From Litomosoides sigmodontis (Eukaryota > Nematoda > Chromadorea > Rhabditida > Onchocercidae): a DNA stretch of 64,000 nucleotides. The DNA is taken from positions 9,114,483 to 9,178,482 of the forward strand of contig OY718807.1 of NCBI GenBank assembly GCA_963070105.1, given 5' to 3'. Shown here one piece after another: positions 26,250-36,252 of this stretch (positions are counted from its first letter, which is position 1; the number at the start of each line of letters is the position of its first letter). The translations under genes were made by a program, and so were the position numbers. A model generated the notes under the pieces. It was not told the DNA's origin. It worked only from the letters and a program-made list of their open reading frames with translations, and did not search any database.

Positions 26250-29200
26250 TTAAACTTCATATTTTGCAATATTTTCATAATATTCCGTATATTGAGCTAT
26301 CTTTTTATTAGTTGTTTCAGCTATTCGATCTTCAAAACCATTTGAACGATTTACTCCATCCCATCGATAACCTGGCGCAATGTTGAAACGATTCGGTGGC
26401 CAACTTCCCTTGTATTTTGGATATGCTTAAAAAGAACAGTAATGACTTCCTCCAAAATTTCAGTGATTTTGCTTAAATTACTGCGCGTATCACGATGAAA
26501 ACTTAAAATTAATAAGAATTAAGCTTCAAATAAATAAACAAATGCATTGACTTTTGACAAGGAAAATCCATTTTTTGAGCAGTTGAAAACAAAGTCTATA
26601 AACAGCACGCTTCAGGATAAAACCAATATTCAAAATTGAGACAAATTTTATCTCGGATCTAAATTAGAGATTAATGTAACAGCCGTTTAGTTTCCAAAAA
26701 GTTAAATTAACAATTCAAAGCTCTTACCGGTCCCACTTTTTATTTCTGCATTTTCTTTCTTCTTTTTCACATATTTATACATCGGATCTTTCTCGTGCAA
26801 TTGCTGAAAAATAACTTCGTTATTTCAGATTGTTCAGTCACGACAGAAATAGGTGGCAACACTCTCCTCATTTCACATTCTTCTTCTACTGTGTATTTCA
26901 AAATCTCTAATATCTGAAGAAGGTACAACACTTCATTGTCATATCGAGAAGTAGAGCATGATGTACTAAAAAATAGAAAATTAAACAAAAAAGCAGAAGC
27001 TTTGTCATACATCTTTTCGCCACTAAAAATACCTTTTTCAAGTGTTCATTCATCGTCCTATCATCAGCGTGACGTGCAAAATCTTCTTGTGCCACGCGAG
27101 CCATTTCATCCAGTTTTTGAGTTCGCTGAAACGAAACTCCTTGAAATTTAAATAAAAGTTGATTCCAATCACGTTTTACAACATTCGTACATATAAAATG
27201 CAAACCTCTTCTAACTGTCGTAAACCTTTGTTCCAATTTTTATACTTCTCTTCTAATTCTTGCTGCTTTTTAGCTTCACGTTCCTTCCTTTCACGATCTT
27301 CTTTCGTTTCACGTCCTTTACCAGTTAATTTCGGACGACGAACAATTGCCGCACCTTCACCACTTGCATATCCATCCCAACTTTTCAGCAACTTCAAATA
27401 GTAGTTATTTAAATGAAGACTGAAACTCAACTTCTACTAAATTTAAAATTAAAAAAAATACAAGAAACTGAAATAAAATCAATGTCTACTTATCTAGCAA
27501 TATCTCACCCACTTTCTAAACATGTTGTAGGCATTGATTAGATAAAATTTTTTAATTTTCAAAGGTTCTTACTGTTTTTTCATCTTCCTGATGTCGTTTC
27601 AATTCTTCTCGATGTGATTCTAGTGTTCTAAGACCACCACTTTTTCCTGTCATCGATTCAGCCTTGCCATCGCTTGCCTGGTCACGTTTACTGCGACGTG
27701 ATGCTCTACTATCATCAGAAGAATCCCTTCGCCTATGATGGCCTGTAAAATGTAAACAGGAATTGCAAGCTCTCGTTCCTTGCACAATTGTAGCAAAAGC
27801 TACACTGTAAAGCCAACTTTCAGCACACAGTAAAGCCAACTTTCAGCACACTGTAAAGCCAACTTTCAGCAAACAACAAAAACAGACAATCAAAGCAACT
27901 TGGAAATGTAGATCGTGAATTTTTCATTTCTTCAAGATTAGGTAAGCGTAAAACAGAGAATAAATGCATTTTTTTCAAAACTGTTAAGATATGCAGAGAA
28001 AGTTGTATCCACAGCATTATTAAGTGTACTAAAGCCGACAAAATTTCTAGCCCGACGGGTTTAAATCTATTTTCCTAATAGCAGTAATAAATATCGTTCT
28101 ATCCAAGTGAATATAAGACAGCGATATTGGACCAATAAATCATGAAATCAACCCCATAATTTATGAATCAACAGTTACTTTCGTGACGTCCACGATGTCG
28201 ATTATGGCTTTCATCCCAACCTTTCCCATTATGCTTTCTTCTTCTATTTTTGTCATACGATGCATATCGACCAGAGTCCGCACTGTCACTTCGCCTCAGT
28301 TTTTGATGTGCATAATTTACAAATTTTTTTCTATGATTTGAAATTCCAGCATAATCGTCGTGTCTACGTGGAGGAGAAAGGTCAGAGTCGGAATTATTGG
28401 TCGGTTTTTTACGCCTTGGAGGTGAAACATCTGAATCATCGCCTTTAGAACTTCGTCTTGTACAATTCACGGATTTTTTCGGTGGCGAAAGGTCTGAGTC
28501 GAGTGGCTCATCTTTGATTTTACAACGTAACTGTGGAACATCTACATCAACGCTATTTGTTGATTTTTTTTGTTTCGAAAACGAATGACTCTTATCGTTG
28601 TCTGGATTTCGTCGCGGTGGCGATGAGTCTGAGTCGAGTGGTTCATCCTTTATTCTATGAACTGGAAAGGACACATTTGAATCGCCAATAGTCTGCTTTA
28701 TATTTTTTTGGCAATTCTTATTTATAACTGATGCACTTTCCCATTCTTTCGAACTGGTAGTCGGAAGAGATATTTCATGTGGTGCATCTGAAATTCAATT
28801 TGTTAAAATGCATCTTTCTAGAGTCCAGTCAGTAACTCATAATTAAGGTAGTCAATAAATTAATGCTTGAACGTTTCTGACACCCTAAGCGAAGAAATGT
28901 ATTATCTGCAGGACTCGGCGGATAATGAGAAGGACTATGTCATCATCAAGTAAGATGAACAAGAAGTGTAATGGATATCGTGACATTATGGAATAAAGTC
29001 TCTTAATATTACAGGAAATTTGCAATATCATCATCAAGATCAGCCAAAAAACAAACCGTTTTCATCGGATGAAGAATCATGTCGTTGCCGTTCTGCATTT
29101 GTTTCAGCTGCAAAAATGAAAAAATCAGTGAGGTAATATGCCTGAATAACTTTTCTGAATAAACAAAACAAACAGTTTTATACAAATCAGAAAATGAATC

Positions 29201-30058
29201 AAAGAAATGATATAAAAATTACAAGAAATCATTACTTTTCAGCTCGACGGCTTTAAATGCTGCAGGCTTGAACTTCGGTATTGAATGTAGCGCTTTTACT
29301 TTTTCCAATATTTCAATCTTCAAATAATGAATGACATGGTTTAATAATTTTCATCTTGTTAAAAGGAACTAGTAGCATAATATGTTTACTTCTGAAGAAT
29401 TTCTAAAAGCCCTTTACATTTATCAATAGGTTCAACTTACGCAATAAAGTGTTTCGAATAATTTAGAAATACAACCCTATTTTTGAATTACTTAGGACAG
29501 CTAACATCAAAATTGGCATAAAAACTTATTTTAGCAATAATCTACGGATTGAAACTAACATCTTTGCCACTCTCGTCACCTGATGAAGTCTGTTCGGTAC
29601 ATGCTGCTACATTAACAAAAGCATCATTTTCATGAATTTTCAACCTGCAAATTATTTTGCAATGCTTTGTCGAATAAAGCACATCTTAATCGTATAAAAT
29701 TCAAGTTAAGTCCAATAAAAAGATTACTTAAGGACTCCTGCTGATAAATGCGAAAAAAATGGCATAAATTCCGCATATTTTCAGTAATTCCAATATGTTT
29801 TTTTCTTGTGAATCATAACTTATAATTAAATCACTTCATCCCAATTGGATACCATTTGAAATGGTATAAAGAGTGGTGATTTTCAAAAATTTCCAACACA
29901 GTTAATCATAGCGTTAAAATTCCTATCTGAAGGTAGAGTATCACAAACCCAGTTCCACTCTTCTTTTTTTTACGCTTTTTCTTCAGTTGCTTATCATCTT
30001 TGCTAATGTATTTTTTCAGATATTCGTCTCGTGCTTTCTTTGCAGCATCATCCATCAT
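26250..30058 (-). CDS. BUD13: BUD13 homolog, RES-complex splicing factor
   Basis: Nuclear pre-mRNA retention and splicing (RES) complex subunit, acting on the activated spliceosome. Ten minus-strand exons: 30058-29949, 29644-29560, 29317-29236, 29107-29057, 28787-28179, 27742-27573, 27391-27206, 27125-27033, 26803-26728 and 26425-26250. All phases match, giving 545 residues. The N-terminus [20 protein letters not shown] matches the family's EYLKRYLS start. The large fifth exon carries SR-like repeats ([36 protein letters not shown]) and two copies of IKDEPLDSD. The C-terminus holds the conserved block [20 protein letters not shown] plus GFE. Start choice: first ATG, 6 nt after a TTTCAG acceptor, typical of spliced-leader addition; a second Met follows at once. 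Oddities: three acceptors end AAG rather than CAG, and one intron has a 23-bp triple repeat. Confidence 0.95.
27802..27871. repeat. 23-bp tandem repeat, three copies
   Basis: Three near-identical units with GTAAAGCC starting at 27807, 27830 and 27853, inside the BUD13 intron 27743-28178. On the transcribed strand each unit holds a CTTTACAG or CTTTACTG acceptor-like word. Confidence 0.9.
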
Positions 30059-30067
30059 TCTTTTCTG
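30059..30067 (-). promoter_or_regulatory. Likely spliced-leader acceptor of BUD13
   Basis: On the minus strand AAATTTCAG ends 6 nt before the start ATG and no upstream coding exon is evident, as expected for SL trans-splicing. An upstream 5'UTR exon is the alternative. Confidence 0.5.
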
Positions 30068-32470
30068 AAATTTCATACAACGCACACAAAGATGCTTAGC
30101 GGGAAACTAGCAGTGCTCTATGTACAATACAAAAAAAATCCAGTAATAAATTCATAATTTACGGAAAAACAAAGAAGCAGATAATGGGGATCCAAAAATG
30201 ACTGATACTTCCCAGTTCACTTCATAAACCATATATTTAAAAAATTTTATACTATTATCAAAATTACATCCCAGGAAAATTGAACAGATACTTTAACAAT
30301 CATCAAAGAAGACAAACAAACCAACAAACTGTAATAATTTTTATTAAATGTATTGGCAACACAGTTATTTACGAGTTAATCAAATGGATTATCTCCATTC
30401 ATATCAGTCTATTCCTAATCCCTAATTCGTTTTTTGTGTTTACACTTGTTATAGGTCGCAAAAACTAATTAGCTCACCACTGTTTTCGATACTGAAACGT
30501 CCCAACGTTCGAATTAATTTTAATATTATAATATATTCATTGACGACAATAATAGTACGATAATAGGCAAATGACAGCTCGAGCAGTCCTGACATTATGA
30601 TCTACCTGCATCACTGCTCTTCAACAGCATGAAAATATAAAGGACTAGCACGAGCGAATAATGTGCAATTCTAAATTAATATCAATAAATCAACCTAAGA
30701 AGTTCGCAATCACAAGATGAAATATTACATGTGCAAAAATAAAGTCGGCAAAAGCACGTTCAGGAGCGATATGAGGAAAGAGCGGTTTATTTTCCGGGTT
30801 GATTTGGATGCGAAGAGATGCTGAAAGAGGAATTTTAAATTAAGTGAGTTTGGAAACACTTTTAGAAAACAAAGGCAATAGAAAACTTCGAAAAAATACA
30901 AGTGAGGGGCATAATTTGCTGAACAACAAATTCAGCTTAGTGAATACAGAAACAGATTGAAATAGTTTATATTAATCAGCATCCGCAATAAACAAACCTG
31001 CCAGGACAAAACAACCAACTGTCGATACAAAACCAGAGAGGAATGAGTTGAACGGAAACGTTCCAATAAAAAGGCAGTAAATAAACCTGCAAATACATTA
31101 ATCAAATGAATGCACAACGGATAAGGTAAACTGCCGTAAAAAATGTAGAAATAAAAGAAGGTATGAGATAATTCTCTGAATCTTATAAGTAAGGTTATGC
31201 ATAATGGTGTTTATTATCAAAAATTTTGAACAAAAGCGTTGAAATTCACATCTCTTTACTTGAAATGAAACAAACGAATCTTGAAATTATGTGAGAATTA
31301 CGTTTAATACTAGCTTAAAAGTTAGTGCCAGCTTTATCGAGTGCTCGACGGATGGACAACTCTTGAACGCGTGCACTCTAGCTTATTCACAACTATCAAA
31401 TTTACTGGAAGCTAGTGAATTTTCTTCAATAGTTGAAAAAGTGCTTTTATTTATCAAACACTACATTTGTGACGTTACACGAGATTTCTCTTTTCTCGGC
31501 AATCGATGTGGAGCGTCCACATTTGCAAAAAAAAGAATTTAACAGCAGTGATATTTACTTACTGAATAACACCAGTAATGAAGACATAAAACATGTAAGC
31601 ATCGATAATTTTTAGCTTTTTGGGCGTTGTTCGCCGGTAGTCATCGAATAAACTGCTCAATACTGTGAACAATCTCATCGCCGAGCACTGAAATTGACAT
31701 GGATAAAAGCTTAAACGCTTTAACTATTCAATTAGCTACAACTATTCTTTTGTCCTTCAAGGCACCACTGATTTCTTCCGGACCGGAATGAATGCTTCCA
31801 GTTGATGATGCTAGTTTGTCAAAAATTAACTACACTCACCCCTCCCACTTGTCCTCCTCGTCGTAGGATAAGTAACACTTTTTTTACATCGCCAAGGGCA
31901 TAGTCTGCTTACCTAACGAACAAAGACTACGCTCGGTCGGTCGGATCTCATTTCATTCGGTAGCCACCTAACAGGTCTATTCGGAGAGAAATCAAGCGTT
32001 ACGCTTGAAGGAAATCAGAGGAGTGATGATTCATGACGCAAAAAAAGTGAAACATCAATTTAATCCCACAAATAAAAAGCATCCACAAGCCACATCACCG
32101 AACATCCACACCTACAACACATATGCCAACTCAAACTGGCATATGTGCAGCATGACGACGGTATTTCCTGGTCGGACGAGCACTGTCAATGGAGATGAGT
32201 AACTTCCGGTGCCGCACTGTGGGTGGAAGGGTTGGCGGAGGGTGCTGGCGGGTTTACGTTTTGCAGTTTACGCCTGTGATTTTGAGCCTCTCAGGTCTAA
32301 GAGTTACAAGATTCAAACTACCGCTTGCAAAACTGTATCGATCTGAGCAATACCGTGAAACTTTATTAAAAAAAATTCAGAAATTAACAAATTACAGATT
32401 TAGTGATACATACGTACATACCTGTGCAAATATTTCTGTATTTTTTTTCATATATCTCCTACTTTTTTCA
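30068..32470. other. Divergent intergenic region, BUD13 (-) and ZIP7 (+)
   Basis: About 2.4 kb that should hold both promoters. Frames at 31291-31615 and 32005-32491 were read, but no known domain or consistent exon was found. Contains the CATATG hairpin at 32118-32147. Confidence 0.45.
32118..32147. promoter_or_regulatory. Inverted repeat with paired CATATG E-boxes
   Basis: Perfect 11-bp arms (32118-32128 and 32137-32147) with an 8-nt loop; each arm contains CATATG (CANNTG class). It lies about 350 nt upstream of the ZIP7 start in the divergent promoter region. Confidence 0.5.
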
Positions 32471-32471
32471 G
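32461..32471 (+). promoter_or_regulatory. Likely spliced-leader acceptor of the ZIP7 gene
   Basis: ACTTTTTTCAG ends 29 nt before the start codon with no upstream coding exon seen; consistent with SL trans-splicing. Confidence 0.5.
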
Positions 32472-32487
32472 GTTTAGGAAATAATTT

Positions 32488-32499
32488 ATGAAGCACTAA
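32488..32499 (+). CDS. Three-codon upstream ORF before the ZIP7 start
   Basis: ATG AAG CAC TAA, with the stop ending one base before the main ATG at 32501. It lies inside the short leader after the acceptor. It may affect initiation, or be bypassed by leaky scanning. Confidence 0.5.
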   Translation: MKH

Positions 32500-32500
32500 G

Positions 32501-35500
32501 ATGAAGGTAATTATTGTGGTCCTGCTCCTGATCCAGACTTCTGTTCTGCATTCAAATCATCACGAACACAATCACGATATCGAGGCACCACATTTCAAAT
32601 ACAGTCGTGAAGCTAATGAAGGAGTAGTTTTTTTAATCAAGTTTGCGTTCAATTTATAGGTCAAATTCTCATTATACCTTTTTAAAAATTTTTGTTTTTA
32701 TTTTGCGAAACATGCAGTCAATTTAATGTTTATTTATATACTATATTACTTTGTGCTTGATTCGTTGATATTTCATTATTCGTATGACATAATTTAGATG
32801 TAGAAGTCCAACCTTGTGTTTTTAGCATAACAATCATGGACATTCCCATCATGATAATGATGACGATGATCATCACCATCATCATCATCATCATCATCAC
32901 CATGAACACTCTGAAGGCGATCACCACACGCATGACCAGCATCATTTTCATGAAAAGGGACATCATCATGCACATGTCTTCGAAGTTTGTATCTTGTCGC
33001 CTTTAAGTATCTTGCCTCGTTTTAGAATGCGGATATGAATTTGCATACTCTGAATTGAATTATACGGTATGTGGCGGAGAATATGCATATAATCTATTAG
33101 TGATAAATAAGTTTATCTGAATTTGAATTCCAGATTGCATTTAAAAATTTTTTGTTGCTTCAATATTTAAAATGCTGATTTTTTTGTAAAAGTAATGAAG
33201 TTTTAGATTTTTATTTATGTGATTATTTTTCCAGGAGGATGGGCATCATGAGCGTATTAAGTCAAATCAGAATTATAAGCCGTACGATCCAAATGGGTAG
33301 TTTCTTCCGTTATTTCTGCTTTAGTTCAGTTGTATCATTATACTGGATAATGCAGTTAGTATAATAATACTGGGAAATGGGTTTTCAAGCAATAGATCTT
33401 GCTACAGCATATTGATAATGTGAACTTTTGCAGAATTTTGGTATAACACAACGTAGGAATTCAAATCTTTAAGGAATTAAAAAATTGTCTGACTTTAACC
33501 GATTTCGAAGCAAGTTTAAAATAGTGTGCTTGTTTCAAAGAACTTTTCTGGTTAGTGCAAAGCTATTTTCCTTCCAGGATTTTATCTTTCATGAATGACT
33601 TTCAAACGCGACTTTGGGTATACAGCATTTGTTCGACACTGTTGATCAGCTTTATGCCATTCCTTTTACTGTCGTTAATACCTTTGCAGGTGAAGGATTA
33701 TTGTATGTTGAATTTCCTTGTGGGAAACTTGTGTTAAATCCTTTTTCTTTTTAAAAAAAATTATCAAGCTTCTAAGGCTTAAGCAAAAAACCTGTGAAAT
33801 TTTCGTTTGAAAAGTTGTTTTTATGAAGTGAAATCTAGTTAATAATCATCAAATGTGTCTCGCCATACATCCATCAGACTAATAATGCGATTTGAGGCGA
33901 ACACCGCAGAAAATGGACCAATGCTAAAAGTCCTTTTGAGTTTTGGTTCTGGCGGTCTGTTGGGTGATGCATTCCTCCATCTAATTCCACATTCACAACC
34001 TTCTCATGATAGTGGTCATCAACATTCACATTCCCATTCGCGTAGTGGTTTCGAACATTCACATGGGCCACACGACATGGCTATTGGAAGTTATGTTCTG
34101 GCTGGTAAGGATCATTTTTCTTCCAAATTCGTCATAAAATCCTTTTAGTATTTAGTGCGAAAGATTACGAAAGAAACTTCGTGCATGTTGATATTTTTAG
34201 TATGTGATATTAAAAGATACTGTTAAATCGAATTTGAACATGCAAAAAAAACTACATTTCTAGGGATATTAACATTTCTGACAGTAGAGAAGCTTGTACG
34301 GATTTTGCAAAGTAAAAATATAATGATTCATTCTCACTCACATGGTAATGGCGTGTCTTCTGATGATAAAAAGAATAAAAGGCGAAATGAAGGTAGCAGG
34401 GCTAGAAAACAAAAGAAATCGGATGTTTCATCAGCGGAAGAAGTATGTGTTGTATTTGTATAGCACTTTAATACCTTATTCCAATGGATATTGGAGCTTC
34501 CCCACTAAGGAAAACTTTGTCATTTCGAAAGATGGTTACAATATAATCGATACTTTGTAGAGCTTGCACAGTTGTTCCGATGGAGAACACAAGCATCTGA
34601 TTGCAAAAACAAAGGACGAAACAGGATTTAAAGTAGCGGCATATTTGAATATGGTTGCAGATTTTTCTCATAATTTTACGGATGGTTTAGCAATTGGGGC
34701 GTCCTTTCTCTCCGGCACTACAGTTGGTGTTGTAACAATGATTACAGTGCTCGTACACGAAATACCACACGAGATTGGAGATTTTGCTATACTTGTACAG
34801 TCTGGTTTCACCAAGAAGAAGGTTACGGTTTTTTTTGTTGTAATTATTTTTAATATTGAATCTTGGCGACGTTGCAATAAGTATCATTTTGAATTGACTG
34901 ATTAATTTTTGCAGATTGCAAAATATAGATTTAATGTTATGTTGATGAAGTTATTCAGCTGATTGGTGTTTTAGCAATATGTTGTTTGTTACCTGGTGTT
35001 TCATACTGTAAAATAGGTTTGCTCTCATGTTTTCATATTATAGGCTATGTTTGTTCAACTTCTGACAGCTTTGGGTGCTCTCACTGGTTGTGTTTTAGCA
35101 TTATGTTCAACAAATGGTGAATTATCCGATGCAGGTTCTTCAAGTTGGGTAGGTGACTCAATTTCAATACTTCATCGGTACTTCCTAAAAATTCAATAAC
35201 ACTCTTCGTGATTTCACGCCCATTGCTTAATAACATGTAGATTAAGTGGAAGGAAATTAGTGATACTTCTAATGTATCATATGCAATTTTATACGTGTAG
35301 CCGTGGTAACGTAGTGTTGTGTTAAACATATACATAGTACTTGTGATCATTCTTTATAGAAGGATCGATTGAGTCAGCTGGAGTTGCATTTTTTAATTCA
35401 GCACGAATAATCAGTAATTTGTTGCCTTTTGTTTAAGATTAGGCCATCTATACTTTCAGATATTACCTTTCACTGCTGGTGGATTCATCTATATTGCTAC

Positions 35501-35615
35501 TGTATCAGTTATTCCGGAATTACTTGAAAACACTTCCACTTGGCAAAGCATCAAAGAAGTAGTAGCTTTGTTAACAGGAATAATGCTGATGTTTCTCATT
35601 GCTATTTATGAATGA
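32501..35615 (+). CDS. SLC39A7: Zinc transporter, ZIP7/KE4 (SLC39A7) type of the LIV-1 subfamily
   Basis: ER/Golgi zinc exporter that releases Zn2+ to the cytosol. Exons: 32501-32623, 32826-32984, 33235-33296, 33578-33689, 33897-34104, 34264-34442, 34561-34821, 35044-35148 and 35460-35615; all in frame, 454 residues. Order: signal peptide ([16 protein letters not shown]), a luminal His-rich region with about ten His in a row (near 32872-32904), TM1 ([18 protein letters not shown]), TM2 [20 protein letters not shown], a His-rich loop, TM3, a basic loop ending SDVSSAEE (a possible CK2-type acidic site like the one regulating human ZIP7; inference), TM4 with [15 protein letters not shown]5 with the LIV-1 signature [10 protein letters not shown], then TM6-TM8 ending at TGA 35613-35615. 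Exon 2 could end at 32975 (also phase 0). The exon 5 acceptor is unusual (ATTTGAG). Confidence 0.96.
34264..34442 (+). other. ZIP7 cytosolic loop exon with candidate CK2 site
   Basis: This exon finishes TM3 and encodes the Lys/Arg-rich loop ending SDVSSAEE. Its location between TM3 and TM4 matches the position of the CK2-regulated serines of human ZIP7. Sequence likeness is limited to Ser followed by acidic residues. Confidence 0.4.
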
Positions 35616-36237
35616 AGTAGTGAAAGAAAATAGTGCTTATCATGGTTGTTGTTTGCAAAAGTCTCTTCCGTATAATCGTGAAATTATTCATGTGTTTACT
35701 GTATGAGTTGGAGTTAATTAAGCTGTAAATACATTTTCCCTTCTCATTTTTTTTATATTGTTTATGATTGCGCATATTTTATTTGAAATTTCTCTTCAAA
35801 TTTAATATCCCCTTGTTGCCCTTTAAGGATGGGAATACCGAAATTAGGAAATGCTTTCTAGAATTCAAGACGGTTTTGTTTGAATGCTGATCGCAAATAA
35901 GGGCTTATTAAATGCTGTTTATTACATGTAATTTAAATCTGCCGAAGTTGAAACTTTGTAGCAAATTCTAATGAATGATGTTAAATAAATAGTTTTAAAT
36001 TTTTGCAAATTCTTGGTTTGAAGTTCATGGAAACAAGCCTAAATTTAGCGCTGTAATGTTCCACATTTCGCAATGTGTCGGCGTATGATTTTTTAGCCTC
36101 ACTGAGGGATAATAAGTTGTAGTTGGGTGTTGAATTTGGATACATGGAAAACGGAGAGGGTAATCTTTTTGTTTATGTTATTTTGTGTGTTTTAATTATC
36201 TAATCATCCTTCAATACTTTTTTTTTTTTGGATTTAG
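35616..36237. other. Spacer between ZIP7 and RFC4
   Basis: About 620 bp. AATAAA at 35984-35989 could end the ZIP7 transcript. Too wide for a classic tight nematode operon, though both genes are on the plus strand and RFC4 begins at an acceptor. Confidence 0.45.
36225..36237 (+). promoter_or_regulatory. Likely spliced-leader acceptor of RFC4
   Basis: A long T run followed by GGATTTAG ends 15 nt before the start ATG, with no coding exon upstream. Typical of SL addition. Confidence 0.5.
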
Positions 36238-36252
36238 GACGTTTAAATATAA

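Noticed and set aside
31291..31615. Plus-strand open frames upstream of ZIP7
   Set aside because: Two overlapping frames with no ATG-acceptor context or domain; likely chance in the divergent promoter region.
32730..32975. Minus-strand Met-rich frame
   Set aside because: Antisense of the His-rich ZIP7 exon (CAT repeats read as ATG).
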